The notes under the pieces are model-generated. The model was not told where the DNA came from, searched no databases, and saw only the letters and a list, made by a program, of their open reading frames with translations. The position numbers were made by a program, and so were the translations under genes. This document shows, one piece after another, positions 9,141-17,993 of a stretch of 64,000 nt of DNA; the stretch's first letter is position 1; each line of letters opens with the position of its first letter. Source of the stretch: Tildeniella torsiva UHER 1998/13D (GTDB taxonomy: Bacteria; Cyanobacteriota; Cyanobacteriia; Phormidesmidales; Phormidesmidaceae); contig JAHHIH010000015.1 of assembly GCA_019358835.1 (NCBI GenBank), positions 62,001-126,000 of the forward strand, in the 5' to 3' direction.

Positions 9141-10193
9141 ATGCTGACCCTTGCGATCGCCATTGTGACCATGCTGCTCGGCTCCGCTCTGTGCTCCTGT
9201 AGCGAGGCGGCGCTGCTGTCGGTGCCCGTCCTTAAGGCCCAGCAGCTAGCTGAATCTAAGAAACCTGCGGCCATAACCCTTTTGGCCATTCGCCGGAAGA
9301 TCAACCGGCCCATCGCCACGATCGTGATCCTCAACAACCTGTTCAACATTGTGGGCAGCGTTCTAGCCGGGGGCATTGCCGCTACGGTTTTTAACGATGC
9401 ACTGCTGGGGCTGTTTACCGGGGTGTTGACCCTACTCGTCATCTTGTTTGGGGAAATCTTTCCCAAGGTTTTGGGCGAGCGCTACGCTATCCCCGTTGCC
9501 CTGGCTGTGGCTGTGCCGGTGCGGTGGGTAACCTGGCTGTTTACGCCAATAGTGCTGCTGCTTGAGAAAGTGACAGCCCCCCTCGTGGGCGACGGCATTC
9601 GCCCCAGCACCAACGAGGCTGAGATCAAGCTGCTGGCCACCATCGGCCACCAAGAAGGCATCATCGAAGCCGACGAAGCCGAGATGATTCTCCGGGTCTT
9701 CCGCCTCAACGATATGAAGTCGGTCAACATCATGACCCCCCGCGTGGCCGTCACACACCTGCCCGGCGACCTCACCATTGCCGAAGCCGAAGCCCAAATT
9801 CTCAACTCCCAGCACAGCCGCATTCTAATCAGCGACAACGACATCGATCGCATTGTCGGCCTAGTGCTCAAAAACGAGCTGCTCACCGCCCTGATTCGCG
9901 GTCAGGGGGATCAGCTGCTCAGCCAGGTGGCCCGCCCGGTGCGCTTCGTAGCCGAGGCCGAACGGGCCGACAAGCTGCTGCAAGACTTTCAAACCGCCCG
10001 CGAGCACCTGGCCGTGGTGGTCGATGAGTACGGTGGCGTGTCGGGGGTGGTCACCCTCGAAGATGTATTAGAAGTGCTGACTGGCGAAATTGTCGATGAG
10101 ACCGATCGCAGCATTGATCTGCAAAAGCTGGCCCGTCAGCGCGGCCGACAAATCTTAAGCACCCGTGGCTTTGACAGCCCCACCGAAAGCTAG
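9141..10193 (+). CDS. CNNM/HlyC-CorC family membrane protein with CBS pair
   Basis: The 350-residue protein opens with a DUF21 transmembrane domain (about 1-150, with SCSEAALLSV and EIFPKVLGERYA). Two CBS motifs follow at about 200-330, the second ending VVDEYGGVSGVVTLEDVLEVLTG. The family includes MpfA and CNNM proteins linked to magnesium or divalent-cation efflux. It ends soon after the CBS pair, so the C-terminal CorC/HlyC domain found in many members is missing or vestigial. It is monocistronic, with a hairpin over its stop codon. Confidence 0.88.
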   Translation: MLTLAIAIVTMLLGSALCSCSEAALLSVPVLKAQQLAESKKPAAITLLAIRRKINRPIATIVILNNLFNIVGSVLAGGIAATVFNDALLGLFTGVLTLLVILFGEIFPKVLGERYAIPVALAVAVPVRWVTWLFTPIVLLLEKVTAPLVGDGIRPSTNEAEIKLLATIGHQEGIIEADEAEMILRVFRLNDMKSVNIMTPRVAVTHLPGDLTIAEAEAQILNSQHSRILISDNDIDRIVGLVLKNELLTALIRGQGDQLLSQVARPVRFVAEAERADKLLQDFQTAREHLAVVVDEYGGVSGVVTLEDVLEVLTGEIVDETDRSIDLQKLARQRGRQILSTRGFDSPTES

Positions 10194-10214
10194 ACCTGCT
10201 ACCCGCCAGGTCTA
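10191..10214 (+). terminator. Hairpin overlapping the stop codon of the CNNM gene
   Basis: TAGACCTG and CAGGTCTA make a perfect 8-bp stem with an eight-base loop. The first three bases are the stop codon. Only a weak T-run (GTTTCT) follows, so termination is plausible but not certain. Confidence 0.45.
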
Positions 10215-10786
10215 ACCGCTGTTTCTCCAAAGCAACTTGCGGCAGAATGCCACTGACCTATATTTTTTGGTGAAACAAAAAGACTGTTTTAACTCCCAGT
10301 AAATAACGGTCTTTGTTAAGGAAGTTTTTGCTAAAAAGGCTCACCCTTAGGCCACTGTTAACTATCGTTTCATCGGCGGGAATCCGCCGACCCAGGAACT
10401 ATATTGAATGTGGAGCTGATCAGGCTCCCCTGGCAGATAAAACAGCCAAAAGTCCACACAGAAAAAGGAGTGAACCGCTGTTAGCTCTTAATCTGTCTCG
10501 TTCAAGCAGCAACACCCAACGCTCAGGTCAACCCTTCCTTCAGTAGCAAATGGGAGTTTTAAGCCCGACAGATTTCTCCTCCCGTGAGGCGTAAGTCTTG
10601 TCCCTTATCTCCACGAAAGCTCGATCTAAAATGGGAAGTTCTTTGATCAAGAGAATGGGTGTTGTTGTTTTAAACAAACCAATTTCTCAACGTTTTTCTA
10701 GACTATTTCTGTAGCCTTGTTCTGGTGCTGCTCAGGCAACGGTTTGCTACAGTCGGGAAGGCAACCCTCTCCCCATTCCCTTCCCT
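10215..10786. other. 572-base intergenic stretch, no supported gene
   Basis: No reading frame here has protein-like composition; a 77-codon frame at 10313-10546 is basic and low in any recognisable motif. The stretch is clearly more AT-rich than its neighbours. It has poly-T and purine-rich patches (ACAGAAAAAGGAGTG near 10460, GTTGTTGTTTTAAAC near 10660). It could carry a small RNA or a long leader for the downstream gene, but I could not match a known cyanobacterial RNA family. Confidence 0.4.
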
Positions 10787-11707
10787 ATGGAGCATTCTTC
10801 TGAGGTCGAGCTAGCGCCCGGTGCCCTCTGGAGCAAAATTCAGCAGCAGACGCGCCACGCCCAGCGCTGCGGTGCCCTTCAACCCATCGACACCCGCTAC
10901 GAGTTTTTAGAGCAGGGGGGCATGCGGTTTTTGGTCAGAATTTTGGCCAACTTAGCCCGCAAAGAAAAAGCTGACCTGGCCCAGCAGAGTCAGCAGCGGC
11001 TGGGCAAGCCCGCCAATCCGTTTTTGCCCTACGACCCAGATCTATTTGTGGTCAACCTGTCGGCCACTCACCTCTGCCTGCTGAACAAATACAACGTGGT
11101 CGATCACCACATTTTGATCGTCACCCGCGCCTATGAAGATCAAGACAGCTGGCTGACCCTGACCGACTTTGAGGCCCTGGCCACCTGCATGGCCGACATT
11201 GACGGACTGGCGTTTTATAACGGCGGTCGCCTAGCAGGGGCCAGCCAGCGCCACAAACACCTCCAGCTCGTGCCGCCGCCCCTCTGCCCCGATCGCAGCC
11301 CCCTACCCCTAGCTACGGTGATCGCTGATCTAGCCCTCAACCCCGGTTCCCCCAAACCGGTAGCCTCGCCCCGGCTCCCCTTTCGCCACGCCATTTTGCC
11401 CCTGGGCAGCGGCCCGTCTCCAGCCGGTAAAGCGCTATTGAGAGCCTATCAAACCCTGTTGACCCACTTGGGGATCGACGGCAGCGAGCCGCCTGAGGCG
11501 TTTCCCTACAATCTGTTAGTCACCCGCGAGTGGATGATAATGGTGGCCCGCCAGCAGGATCACTACCAGTCGATTCCGGTGAATTCGCTAGGGTTTGCGG
11601 GGTCGCTGCTGGTTAAAAACCTGGAGCAATTTGATCTGCTCAAAGCCCTTGGCCCGATGACCATTCTCCAACAGGTGGCCTGCCCTGAAAAGACTGACCG
11701 TCCCTAG
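10787..11707 (+). CDS. Diadenosine tetraphosphate phosphorylase (ATP adenylyltransferase)
   Basis: The 306-residue protein matches the Ap4A phosphorylase II family (APA1/2-like, HIT superfamily). It has the N-terminal DUF4922 part with HHILIVTRAYEDQ and the catalytic histidine triad in GASQRHKHLQLVP. The C-terminal ATP-transferase domain (PYNLLVTREWMIMV and GFAGSLLVKN) completes it. It phosphorolyses Ap4A to ATP and ADP in the cytoplasm, clearing an alarmone-like nucleotide. The length is as expected for the family. It stands alone after a long untranslated region. Confidence 0.92.
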   Translation: MEHSSEVELAPGALWSKIQQQTRHAQRCGALQPIDTRYEFLEQGGMRFLVRILANLARKEKADLAQQSQQRLGKPANPFLPYDPDLFVVNLSATHLCLLNKYNVVDHHILIVTRAYEDQDSWLTLTDFEALATCMADIDGLAFYNGGRLAGASQRHKHLQLVPPPLCPDRSPLPLATVIADLALNPGSPKPVASPRLPFRHAILPLGSGPSPAGKALLRAYQTLLTHLGIDGSEPPEAFPYNLLVTREWMIMVARQQDHYQSIPVNSLGFAGSLLVKNLEQFDLLKALGPMTILQQVACPEKTDRP

Positions 11708-11984
11708 CAAGAGTCTCTGGGGGCCTGGTTTGCATTTTGGCCGTTGAGCATGCCCAGCGACGGATGACTGAATCGTTATGATCTACAGCGTGCTCCCAGG
11801 TTGACTCTCACAATTTCAACGCCGCAACCGCCCGTCTGTAGGGGCAGATGCCACCGTTTGACCAAGTCTGGGGTTAGTCAAGCAGGATTGGGTATCAGGC
11901 GGAGTTTTAGCTCATTTTGGAGAGAAATCGGTACACTGGTCAGTAGAACAGGCTTACTCAACTCTTTAGCTCCGGGAGCTGGCC

Positions 11985-12833
11985 GTGCCGTCAATCATTG
12001 GGATTCTGGCGTTGATCATTATCGGCTACACCGTTGGCTCGGTGCGCATTATCAATCAAGGTACCGAGGCTCTGGTAGAGCGGCTGGGGCGCTACAACCG
12101 CAAGCTCAAGCCGGGGCTAAACTTTATTGTGCCGGTGCTCGACTATATTGTGCTGCGCGACAGCGTGCGCGAGCAGATTCTCGATGTGGCCAAGCAGGGG
12201 GCGATCACCAAAGACAACGTGTCGCTGGAAGTTGACGCGGTGGTGTACTGGCGCATTCTAGAGCTAGAGCTGACCTATTACGCTATTGAGAACGTCGAGC
12301 AGGCGATTGAAGAGCTGGTGATTACGACGCTGCGATCGGAAATCGGCAAGATGGAGTTTGAGAAAACATTTTCTTCCCGAGACGAGATCAATCGGCAGCT
12401 GTTATCTCAGCTTGACGAAGCTACTGAACCCTGGGGCGTGAAGGTCACACGGGTCGAACTGCAGGAAATTATTCCCCCTGAAGAGGTGAGGCGCTCGATG
12501 CAGTTGCAGCAGGCCGCAGAGCTGAAAAGCCGAGCCATGGTGCTCGAAGCCCAGGGGGAACAGGAGGCTGCCATTAAGCGGGCCGAGGCCACGGTGCAGT
12601 CAATTCAAATGCTTTCTAAAGCACTAGCCGATCGCAGCGACACTAGCGAAATTCTCAACTATCTGCTGGCCCAGCGCTACGTAGACGCCAACCAAAAGCT
12701 CAGCGAGAGTGAAAACTCCAAGGTGGTCTTCATGGATCCTAAAATGCTGACGGAGGGTCTGGTGGAGATCATGAACACAGACACCGTCACCCCCAAAAGG
12801 GACTCTGACGACTTCCCCAGCCGCCGTCGGTAG
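11985..12833 (+). CDS. SPFH/band 7 stomatin-like membrane protein
   Basis: The 282-residue protein starts at a GTG and has one N-terminal membrane segment (IIGILALIIIGYTVGSV). The band 7 domain follows (INQGTEALVERLGRYNRKLKPGLNFIVP in two parts, then DVAKQGAITKDNVSLEVDAV and LRSEIGKMEFEKTFSSRDEIN). A charged coiled coil rich in AEGQ-type residues occurs at about 185-225. This is the slipin/paraslipin type that forms oligomeric rings in membranes and organises membrane microdomains or proteases. No NfeD partner gene is adjacent. The GTG start begins right before the membrane helix, which supports it. Confidence 0.9.
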   Translation: MPSIIGILALIIIGYTVGSVRIINQGTEALVERLGRYNRKLKPGLNFIVPVLDYIVLRDSVREQILDVAKQGAITKDNVSLEVDAVVYWRILELELTYYAIENVEQAIEELVITTLRSEIGKMEFEKTFSSRDEINRQLLSQLDEATEPWGVKVTRVELQEIIPPEEVRRSMQLQQAAELKSRAMVLEAQGEQEAAIKRAEATVQSIQMLSKALADRSDTSEILNYLLAQRYVDANQKLSESENSKVVFMDPKMLTEGLVEIMNTDTVTPKRDSDDFPSRRR

Positions 12834-12887
12834 CCCCTTAAGGTTCAAAACATCGCTACTATAGAGGACTGTGCATTCCCTGCGGCC

Positions 12888-13982
12888 ATGGCTGTTTCTC
12901 CCCTGTTTTCCACTGACTCACCTCTCGTAGACGCTGTCGCCCAGGCAATCCCTTTAGCCGAGGGGAGTTTGCCAACGCCTCTGCTAGGGAAATCCTTAGA
13001 GGAGCTGACTGAGTGGGTGCAGGCCCAGGGGCAGCCGAGCTATCGGGGTAAGCAGCTCTACCAGTGGATCTATCAACAGGGGGCGCGATCGCTCCAAGAT
13101 ATCACCGTCTTCTCTAAAGCCTGGCGTCAAACTGTGGCCCACGTTGACCTGGGCCGCTCGACCCTGCACCACCGGGTGGTGGCCAGCGACGGCACGGTGA
13201 AGTATTTACTCAAGCTGGCCGACGGCCAAATTATTGAAACCGTGGGCATTCCCTCGGCCAAGCGGCTGACGGTGTGCGTGTCGTCGCAGGTGGGTTGCCC
13301 CATGGCCTGCGACTTTTGCGCCACGGGCAAGGGCGGCTTTATGCGCAACCTGGCCACCCACGAAATTGTGGATCAGGTGCTGACGGTACAGGAAGACTTT
13401 GGCCAGCGGGTGAGCAATATTGTGTTCATGGGCATGGGTGAACCGCTGTTGAATGCGGCCAACACCGTGGCCGCTATCCGCTGCCTCAATCGGGATGTGG
13501 GCATTGGCCAGCGGGCTATGACCCTTTCTACGGTGGGTGTGCCGGGCCGCATTCGCGCCCTGGCGGCGGAGCAGCTCCAGGTCACCCTGGCGGTGAGCCT
13601 GCACGCCTCCAACCAGGCCCAGCGGCTCCAGCTCATCCCCAGCGCTGGAGCCTACCCCTTAGAAGTGCTGCTGGAGGAGTGCCGCGAGTATGTGCAGCTG
13701 ACGGGTCGCCGGGTGACCTTTGAGTACATTCTGCTGGCGGGGCTCAACGACCAGCCCGCCAACGCTGCTGAGCTGGCCCAGCACCTGCGCGGCTTTCAGA
13801 GCCATGTCAACCTGATTCCCTACAACCCCATTGACGAGGCCGATTACCAGCGACCCAGCGAAGCCAACATTCGCAATTTTGTCGCCGACTTAGAAGACCG
13901 TCGGATCGCCGTTACCGTGCGCTACTCGCGTGGGCTAGAAGAAAACGCCGCCTGCGGTCAGCTGCGGGCCTCCCAGCGATAG
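12888..13982 (+). CDS. rlmN: 23S rRNA (adenine-2503-C2) methyltransferase RlmN
   Basis: The 364-residue radical SAM enzyme has the cluster motif [14 protein letters not shown] (CxxxCxxC), preceded by the SSQVGC cysteine. The family sequences [23 protein letters not shown] and VSLHASN and the C-terminal catalytic cysteine in EENAACGQL are present. It methylates A2503 of 23S rRNA and A37 of some tRNAs. An N-terminal extension of about 30 residues precedes the usual start ([19 protein letters not shown]). It lies 54 bases after the band 7 gene and could be cotranscribed. Confidence 0.96.
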   Translation: MAVSPLFSTDSPLVDAVAQAIPLAEGSLPTPLLGKSLEELTEWVQAQGQPSYRGKQLYQWIYQQGARSLQDITVFSKAWRQTVAHVDLGRSTLHHRVVASDGTVKYLLKLADGQIIETVGIPSAKRLTVCVSSQVGCPMACDFCATGKGGFMRNLATHEIVDQVLTVQEDFGQRVSNIVFMGMGEPLLNAANTVAAIRCLNRDVGIGQRAMTLSTVGVPGRIRALAAEQLQVTLAVSLHASNQAQRLQLIPSAGAYPLEVLLEECREYVQLTGRRVTFEYILLAGLNDQPANAAELAQHLRGFQSHVNLIPYNPIDEADYQRPSEANIRNFVADLEDRRIAVTVRYSRGLEENAACGQLRASQR

Positions 13983-14124
13983 AGCTATGCCGATGGGGAG
14001 ATCTCGCCTAAATCGGTGGGTTTCTACACTTCTGACGGCCTGATATTTTGTTAAGTTATGAAACATAAGGCTTTGCTGCCCCATGCTAAAGGGGGCTGAG
14101 CTGTCCTCATTTTTGCAGGTTTGA

Positions 14125-14877
14125 ATGGCCCTCGCTCCTATACCGCCGCTTACGTCGCTCACCGCTGACCCCTTAGATGTGTCTAACTGGTTGCTGACCC
14201 TGTCGCGGGTGCGGATGTCGGTGCACGGGCGCGATCGCCTGCCGCCTCACCAGCCCATGGTGGTGGTGAGCAACCACCGCAGCATCATGGATGCGCCCCT
14301 GTTGATGAGTGCGGTGGGTCGCCCGGTGCGGTTTGCCTGCCACCACTACATGAGCCAGGTGCCTGGGTTACGCAATGTCATCAATGCCCTGGGCTGCCTG
14401 CCGCTGGATGCGCCTGACAAGGGGCAGACCGCTTTCTTTCGCCGGGCCAGGAAGGCGCTAGGGGATGGGGAAGCGGTGGGCATTTTCCCAGAGGGGGCTG
14501 CTCCAATGGTGAGTAAGACTGCCCCAGACAACCTCAACGCATTTCATCGCGGGTTTGCTCACTTGGCTATGCGGGCTCCGGTGGATGAGCTGGCAATTGT
14601 GCCGGTGGCGATCGCCGCCCACCGCGAGACCAACAACTCGGTGGTGCCCCTGCGGTTGCTTAGCCTGTTTGATGCCTCAGAGCCGCTGTTTCAGCAGCCG
14701 GGGTGGCATCCGGCGGTGTTTTACCAAGAGGTGGATGTGATGATTGGTCGCCCGGTACGGGTGGATGACCGACTGCGATCGCACTACCGCAGCAAAGGCA
14801 CTAACGCCCTAGCCGCTGAGATCGCCCAGTGCTGCCAAGATGAGATTGCTACATTGCTCAAGCAGGGGTTCTACTAA
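14125..14877 (+). CDS. 1-acyl-sn-glycerol-3-phosphate acyltransferase (PlsC family)
   Basis: The 250-residue protein has the acyltransferase HX4D box in VVSNHRSIMDAPLL. The second block is IFPEGAAPMVSKTA (the FPEG motif that binds glycerol phosphate), and the third is VPVAIAAHRE. Such enzymes transfer the second acyl chain to lysophosphatidic acid at the inner membrane in glycerolipid synthesis. PlsC is the likely role, though cyanobacteria carry several paralogs with different acyl-chain preferences. The gene is followed closely by an alpha/beta hydrolase on the same strand. Confidence 0.85.
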   Translation: MALAPIPPLTSLTADPLDVSNWLLTLSRVRMSVHGRDRLPPHQPMVVVSNHRSIMDAPLLMSAVGRPVRFACHHYMSQVPGLRNVINALGCLPLDAPDKGQTAFFRRARKALGDGEAVGIFPEGAAPMVSKTAPDNLNAFHRGFAHLAMRAPVDELAIVPVAIAAHRETNNSVVPLRLLSLFDASEPLFQQPGWHPAVFYQEVDVMIGRPVRVDDRLRSHYRSKGTNALAAEIAQCCQDEIATLLKQGFY

Positions 14878-14952
14878 GCTTTTGCTGAAATCCTAGGGGT
14901 TGTAACCCTGTGTTTTGGCTTGTCCATAGGCCCGCTGTCATCACCATGTTCC

Positions 14953-15795
14953 ATGCCTGAACCTGCTACCCTCAAGCTCTACGCCCCCGCTGGCAAAGAC
15001 CCCCAGCGGCCGCTCTTTATTTATCTACCCGGCATGGATGGCAGCGGCGAACTCTTTGCCTTACAAAGCGCCGGTCTCAAGTCCCACTTTGACATTCGCT
15101 GCCTGGTAATTCCGGGGGATGACATGTCGTCCTGGGAAAGCCTGGCCCATCAGATTGTCCAACTCATTCGCCAGGAGGCAGGCAGCACGCCCGTCTATCT
15201 CTGTGGCGAATCGTTTGGGGCCTGCCTGGCCCTGCGAACCGTGGCTCTAGCCCCGGCCCTGGCCAGCCACCTAATTTTGATTAACTCGGCCTCGTCGTTC
15301 CACCGTTTTCCGTGGCTGCACTGGGTGGCTAACCTCACTCCCTGGGTGGCCCCACCCCTGTACCAGGGTTCTAATATGATCAGCCTGCCCGTACTGGCCA
15401 ACCTTAGCCGCATTGGGGAGGTCAATCGGCAGGCTCTAATTCGGGCGATGGCGGCGGTAACCCAGAGCAGTGCCGCCTGGCGACTAGCGCTGCTGTCGCA
15501 ATTTCGCCTGGAGCCACTGCGCCTGCATCGGGTTACCGCCCCGACTCTGCTAGTGGCATCCCTAGGCGATCGCCTGCTGCCCTCCCTTGAAGAAGCCCAG
15601 CGCCTCGCCACTCTGCTGCCTAATCCCCGCATCTATCCCTTGCCCCACAGTGGTCACGCTAGCCTGCTCGAAGACGGCGTCAACCTAGGGGCCATTATGG
15701 GCGCGGTGGGGTTTTTGCCCGAAGATGCGCCCAAGGGTGCGATTACTACGGAATCGTCAGCCGAAGAGATTCGGCCCGCGTCGGTTGCGTCCTAG
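14953..15795 (+). CDS. Alpha/beta hydrolase
   Basis: The protein is 280 residues from the ATG at 14953; a TTG 33 bases upstream extends the frame but adds nothing family-like. Visible are an oxyanion-hole region IYLPGMDGSGELF, the nucleophile elbow LCGESFGACLAL (GxSxG), an acidic residue in LGDRLLPS and the catalytic histidine in HSGHASLLED. It resembles cyanobacterial homologues of plant phytyl ester synthase/esterase-type proteins. Next to a PlsC-type gene, a lipid ester role is possible but is inference. The substrate is unknown. Confidence 0.82.
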   Translation: MPEPATLKLYAPAGKDPQRPLFIYLPGMDGSGELFALQSAGLKSHFDIRCLVIPGDDMSSWESLAHQIVQLIRQEAGSTPVYLCGESFGACLALRTVALAPALASHLILINSASSFHRFPWLHWVANLTPWVAPPLYQGSNMISLPVLANLSRIGEVNRQALIRAMAAVTQSSAAWRLALLSQFRLEPLRLHRVTAPTLLVASLGDRLLPSLEEAQRLATLLPNPRIYPLPHSGHASLLEDGVNLGAIMGAVGFLPEDAPKGAITTESSAEEIRPASVAS

Positions 15796-15870
15796 TGGAT
15801 AGGTGGGTGAGTGGGTGGTTGGGTGAATGGACATACCAATTCAGTGCATGAAACCACGAAGCTTTCAACC

Positions 15871-15925
15871 TCCCCCACCCCCACCCCCATCACCTACATC
15901 ACCCCCATCACCCCCCTCCCACCAA
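15871..15925 (+). repeat. C-rich CCCCCA/CATCAC tandem repeat
   Basis: Direct repeats of CCCCCA and ACCCCCATC run between convergent genes and into the last codons of the phosphoesterase gene. A complementary G-rich run (GGTGGGTGAGTGGGTGG) lies at about 15800-15825, so the two could pair into a long imperfect hairpin. Confidence 0.55.
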
Positions 15926-16732
15926 CTCCACCACCGTCACCTCCGGCGGGCATCCCCATCGCCCGGGCGCATAGCTGCCTAGCCCCCGGTTCACGTATAG
16001 CTGGTTTTGCCCGACGCGGTGCAGTCCTGAAACCCATTCCCAGTGGCGCACAACTTTGAAGCGGTTGCGCTTGAGGTAGGGCAGTTTCGCCAGCACCGAC
16101 AGTCGTGACGACTGGATGAGAGCAGCCACAGGCCCAATTATCGGCAGCACAATCTGCCCGCCGTGGGTATGCCCAGAGAGTTGAAGATCGACCCGCCAGG
16201 CGGCTAAGCGTTCTGCTGTGTCAGGGTTGTGGGAGAGCACCAGCCGGGGTTGGGCTGGCGGCAGCGAGTTGAGCAGCAGTGCTGGGTGAAACTCTCGCGA
16301 CCAAAAATCGGCCAGGCCCACCACCGGCAGATCGTCGCCCAGCGGGTAGGCGATGTCGTTCCACAGGGCGCAAATGCCGGCCTGCTGGAGCGATCGCAGA
16401 ATCGTTTTGCGCCCCTCTAGGGTAACGTTGTCGTGGTTGCCCAGCACTGCCACCGTGCCAAAGCGGCTTTTCATCTGGCTGAGGTAAGTCACCAATTCAA
16501 AAATCGGGGTGGGGTCGCGGGTGACGTAGTCGCCTGTGAGGGCAATCAGGTCGGGGGCTAGTTCATTGACGCGATCGACCACCTGCTGCAACAGCCGGGG
16601 CGAGAGCCGCTGCCCATCGTAGTGAAAGTCAGAGAGTTGCACAATGCGGCACCCCTCTAGCCGCTGGGGCAGGTCGTGGATGGAGACGGTAACGGTTTCA
16701 ACGGTCAGGGGGCCGGTCAGCAGAGGTCGCAT
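15908..16732 (-). CDS. Metallophosphoesterase (YkuE-like calcineurin family)
   Basis: The 274-residue protein has all metal-binding blocks of the calcineurin-like family. They are LSDFHYDG (DxH), LTGDYVTRD (GD), VLGNHDNVT (GNHD), LVLSHNPD and LSGHTHGGQI (GHxH). There is no clear N-terminal membrane helix, unlike Bacillus YkuE. It should hydrolyse a phosphoester, but the substrate is unknown. The last codons encode VGGG inside a G-rich repeat tract, so the exact C-terminus may vary between strains. Confidence 0.88.
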   Translation of the reverse strand: MRPLLTGPLTVETVTVSIHDLPQRLEGCRIVQLSDFHYDGQRLSPRLLQQVVDRVNELAPDLIALTGDYVTRDPTPIFELVTYLSQMKSRFGTVAVLGNHDNVTLEGRKTILRSLQQAGICALWNDIAYPLGDDLPVVGLADFWSREFHPALLLNSLPPAQPRLVLSHNPDTAERLAAWRVDLQLSGHTHGGQIVLPIIGPVAALIQSSRLSVLAKLPYLKRNRFKVVRHWEWVSGLHRVGQNQLYVNRGLGSYAPGRWGCPPEVTVVELVGGG

Positions 16733-16861
16733 GGGCAGTGAAGACGCATCATCCGCACGCTAGCCCGTTTATCTGCCAGTTGCCACGGGCCTGGGATATT
16801 TTTCAGCGAGCTTTATCAAACTCGCCTACCGCCGAACCATTAGCTTCGCGCTTGGGGAGGA

Positions 16862-17674
16862 CTAGGCAGAGAGGGCTGTGTAGCTGGCCCAGGCTTTGAA
16901 GAAGAAATATCCAGATAGCAGGGCTAGCAGCAGGCGAAACATGACATTTACCGTCTGGTCGGGCAGGCGGGGCAGATAGCGGGTGCTCACCTGCACCCCG
17001 ATCGCCCCTGCCGCCCCCAAAATCAGGCCGGTAACCAGCAGCACGTTACCGGCCTGGGCATGCCATAGACAGGCCCACAGCCCGGTAATCACGATCGCCC
17101 CCAGGCTGGTCTGCACCGCCACCTTAATCGGCTCTTGCAGCAGCAAAATTTGCAGCGGCACCATCACCACGCCGCCGCCGACGCCAAACAGCCCAGCCAA
17201 GAACCCCGCCAGCCCGCCAATGCCCAGGCGAAATACGGTGGGCGAGATTTGCGGCGATCGCGCCTTGGGCACCGCAGCCGCCTCCCCGGTTTCAGCCTTT
17301 TGGGCCTGACGGATGACCTGCTTTTTGATGCCAATCAGGTAGATATTGAGTAGCAGAAACAGGCCAAAAATTCCCAGTAGGGCATATTCGGGCAGGGCGG
17401 TGGCCAGCTTTTGGCCCAGGTAGGCGGTGACCAGGGCGGGCAGCCCCAGCATGGCTACATTGCTGAGGTTGAGAAAGCCCATGCGCCAGTTCTGGACGCT
17501 GCCGACTAGGGAAATCAGGGCGATCGCCAGGGTGCTCGTCCCCACCGCCTGCACCCCCGATAGCCCCAGGGCCACCATCACCGGCACCATCACCGTGCCG
17601 CCGCCAATGCCCAAAAAACCTGCTAGCACCCCGGCGAGCAGCCCCGCTAGGGCCAACACTAGTCCACTTCCCAC
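16862..17674 (-). CDS. TauE/SafE family permease (sulfite exporter-like)
   Basis: The 270-residue protein has eight predicted membrane segments. The duplicated family motifs are AGLLAGVLAGFLGIGGGTVMVP near the N-terminus and AGFLAGLFGVGGGVVMVP in the second half. The short charged loop (KKQVIRQAQKAETGEA) lies between the halves. Members export or import sulfite, sulfoacetate or related organosulfur anions; the substrate here is not readable from sequence. It is a lone gene. Confidence 0.9.
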   Translation of the reverse strand: MGSGLVLALAGLLAGVLAGFLGIGGGTVMVPVMVALGLSGVQAVGTSTLAIALISLVGSVQNWRMGFLNLSNVAMLGLPALVTAYLGQKLATALPEYALLGIFGLFLLLNIYLIGIKKQVIRQAQKAETGEAAAVPKARSPQISPTVFRLGIGGLAGFLAGLFGVGGGVVMVPLQILLLQEPIKVAVQTSLGAIVITGLWACLWHAQAGNVLLVTGLILGAAGAIGVQVSTRYLPRLPDQTVNVMFRLLLALLSGYFFFKAWASYTALSA

Positions 17675-17993
17675 TGCACCCTCCCTGGCTGCCTAGTTCT
17701 GAGTAATGTTATCCGTATTCTTGACGAAGAACACCCTTAAGCTTTAGAACTATCAATTAGATTCGCCGAATAGCACCCTGAAACTTACAACTCAATCAGC
17801 AAATATTTTGTTTCACTTCTTAAAAACTGAATCTCGTTCATATAGAACTGTCGGATAATCTGGAATGCGCAGAGCCTTATCAGGTAGTTCTGACATTTCA
17901 TACTATAGTGAGCCCTTATAGCTTATCAATGGAGACGTAGCCGTGAAGTTGTCGGTGGAATATGATACCAAATAGTATTGAAGCGATGAGAAC
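17675..17993. other. AT-rich intergenic region before the pentapeptide gene
   Basis: About 320 bases separate divergent genes. The right part (17740-17990) is much more AT-rich than the window average and includes ATATTTTGTTTCACTTCTTAA and TATACTATAG-like stretches that could hold promoters. I could not fix a promoter with confidence. Confidence 0.35.

Noticed and set aside
10313-10546. 77-codon plus-strand frame in the gap after the CNNM gene
   Set aside because: Basic, low-motif translation, no family pattern, AT-rich non-coding composition, no ribosome-binding site at its start.
11801-12235. 144-codon plus-strand frame overlapping the band 7 gene
   Set aside because: It is a shifted reading of the band 7 gene start, with Arg/Gly-rich shadow composition.
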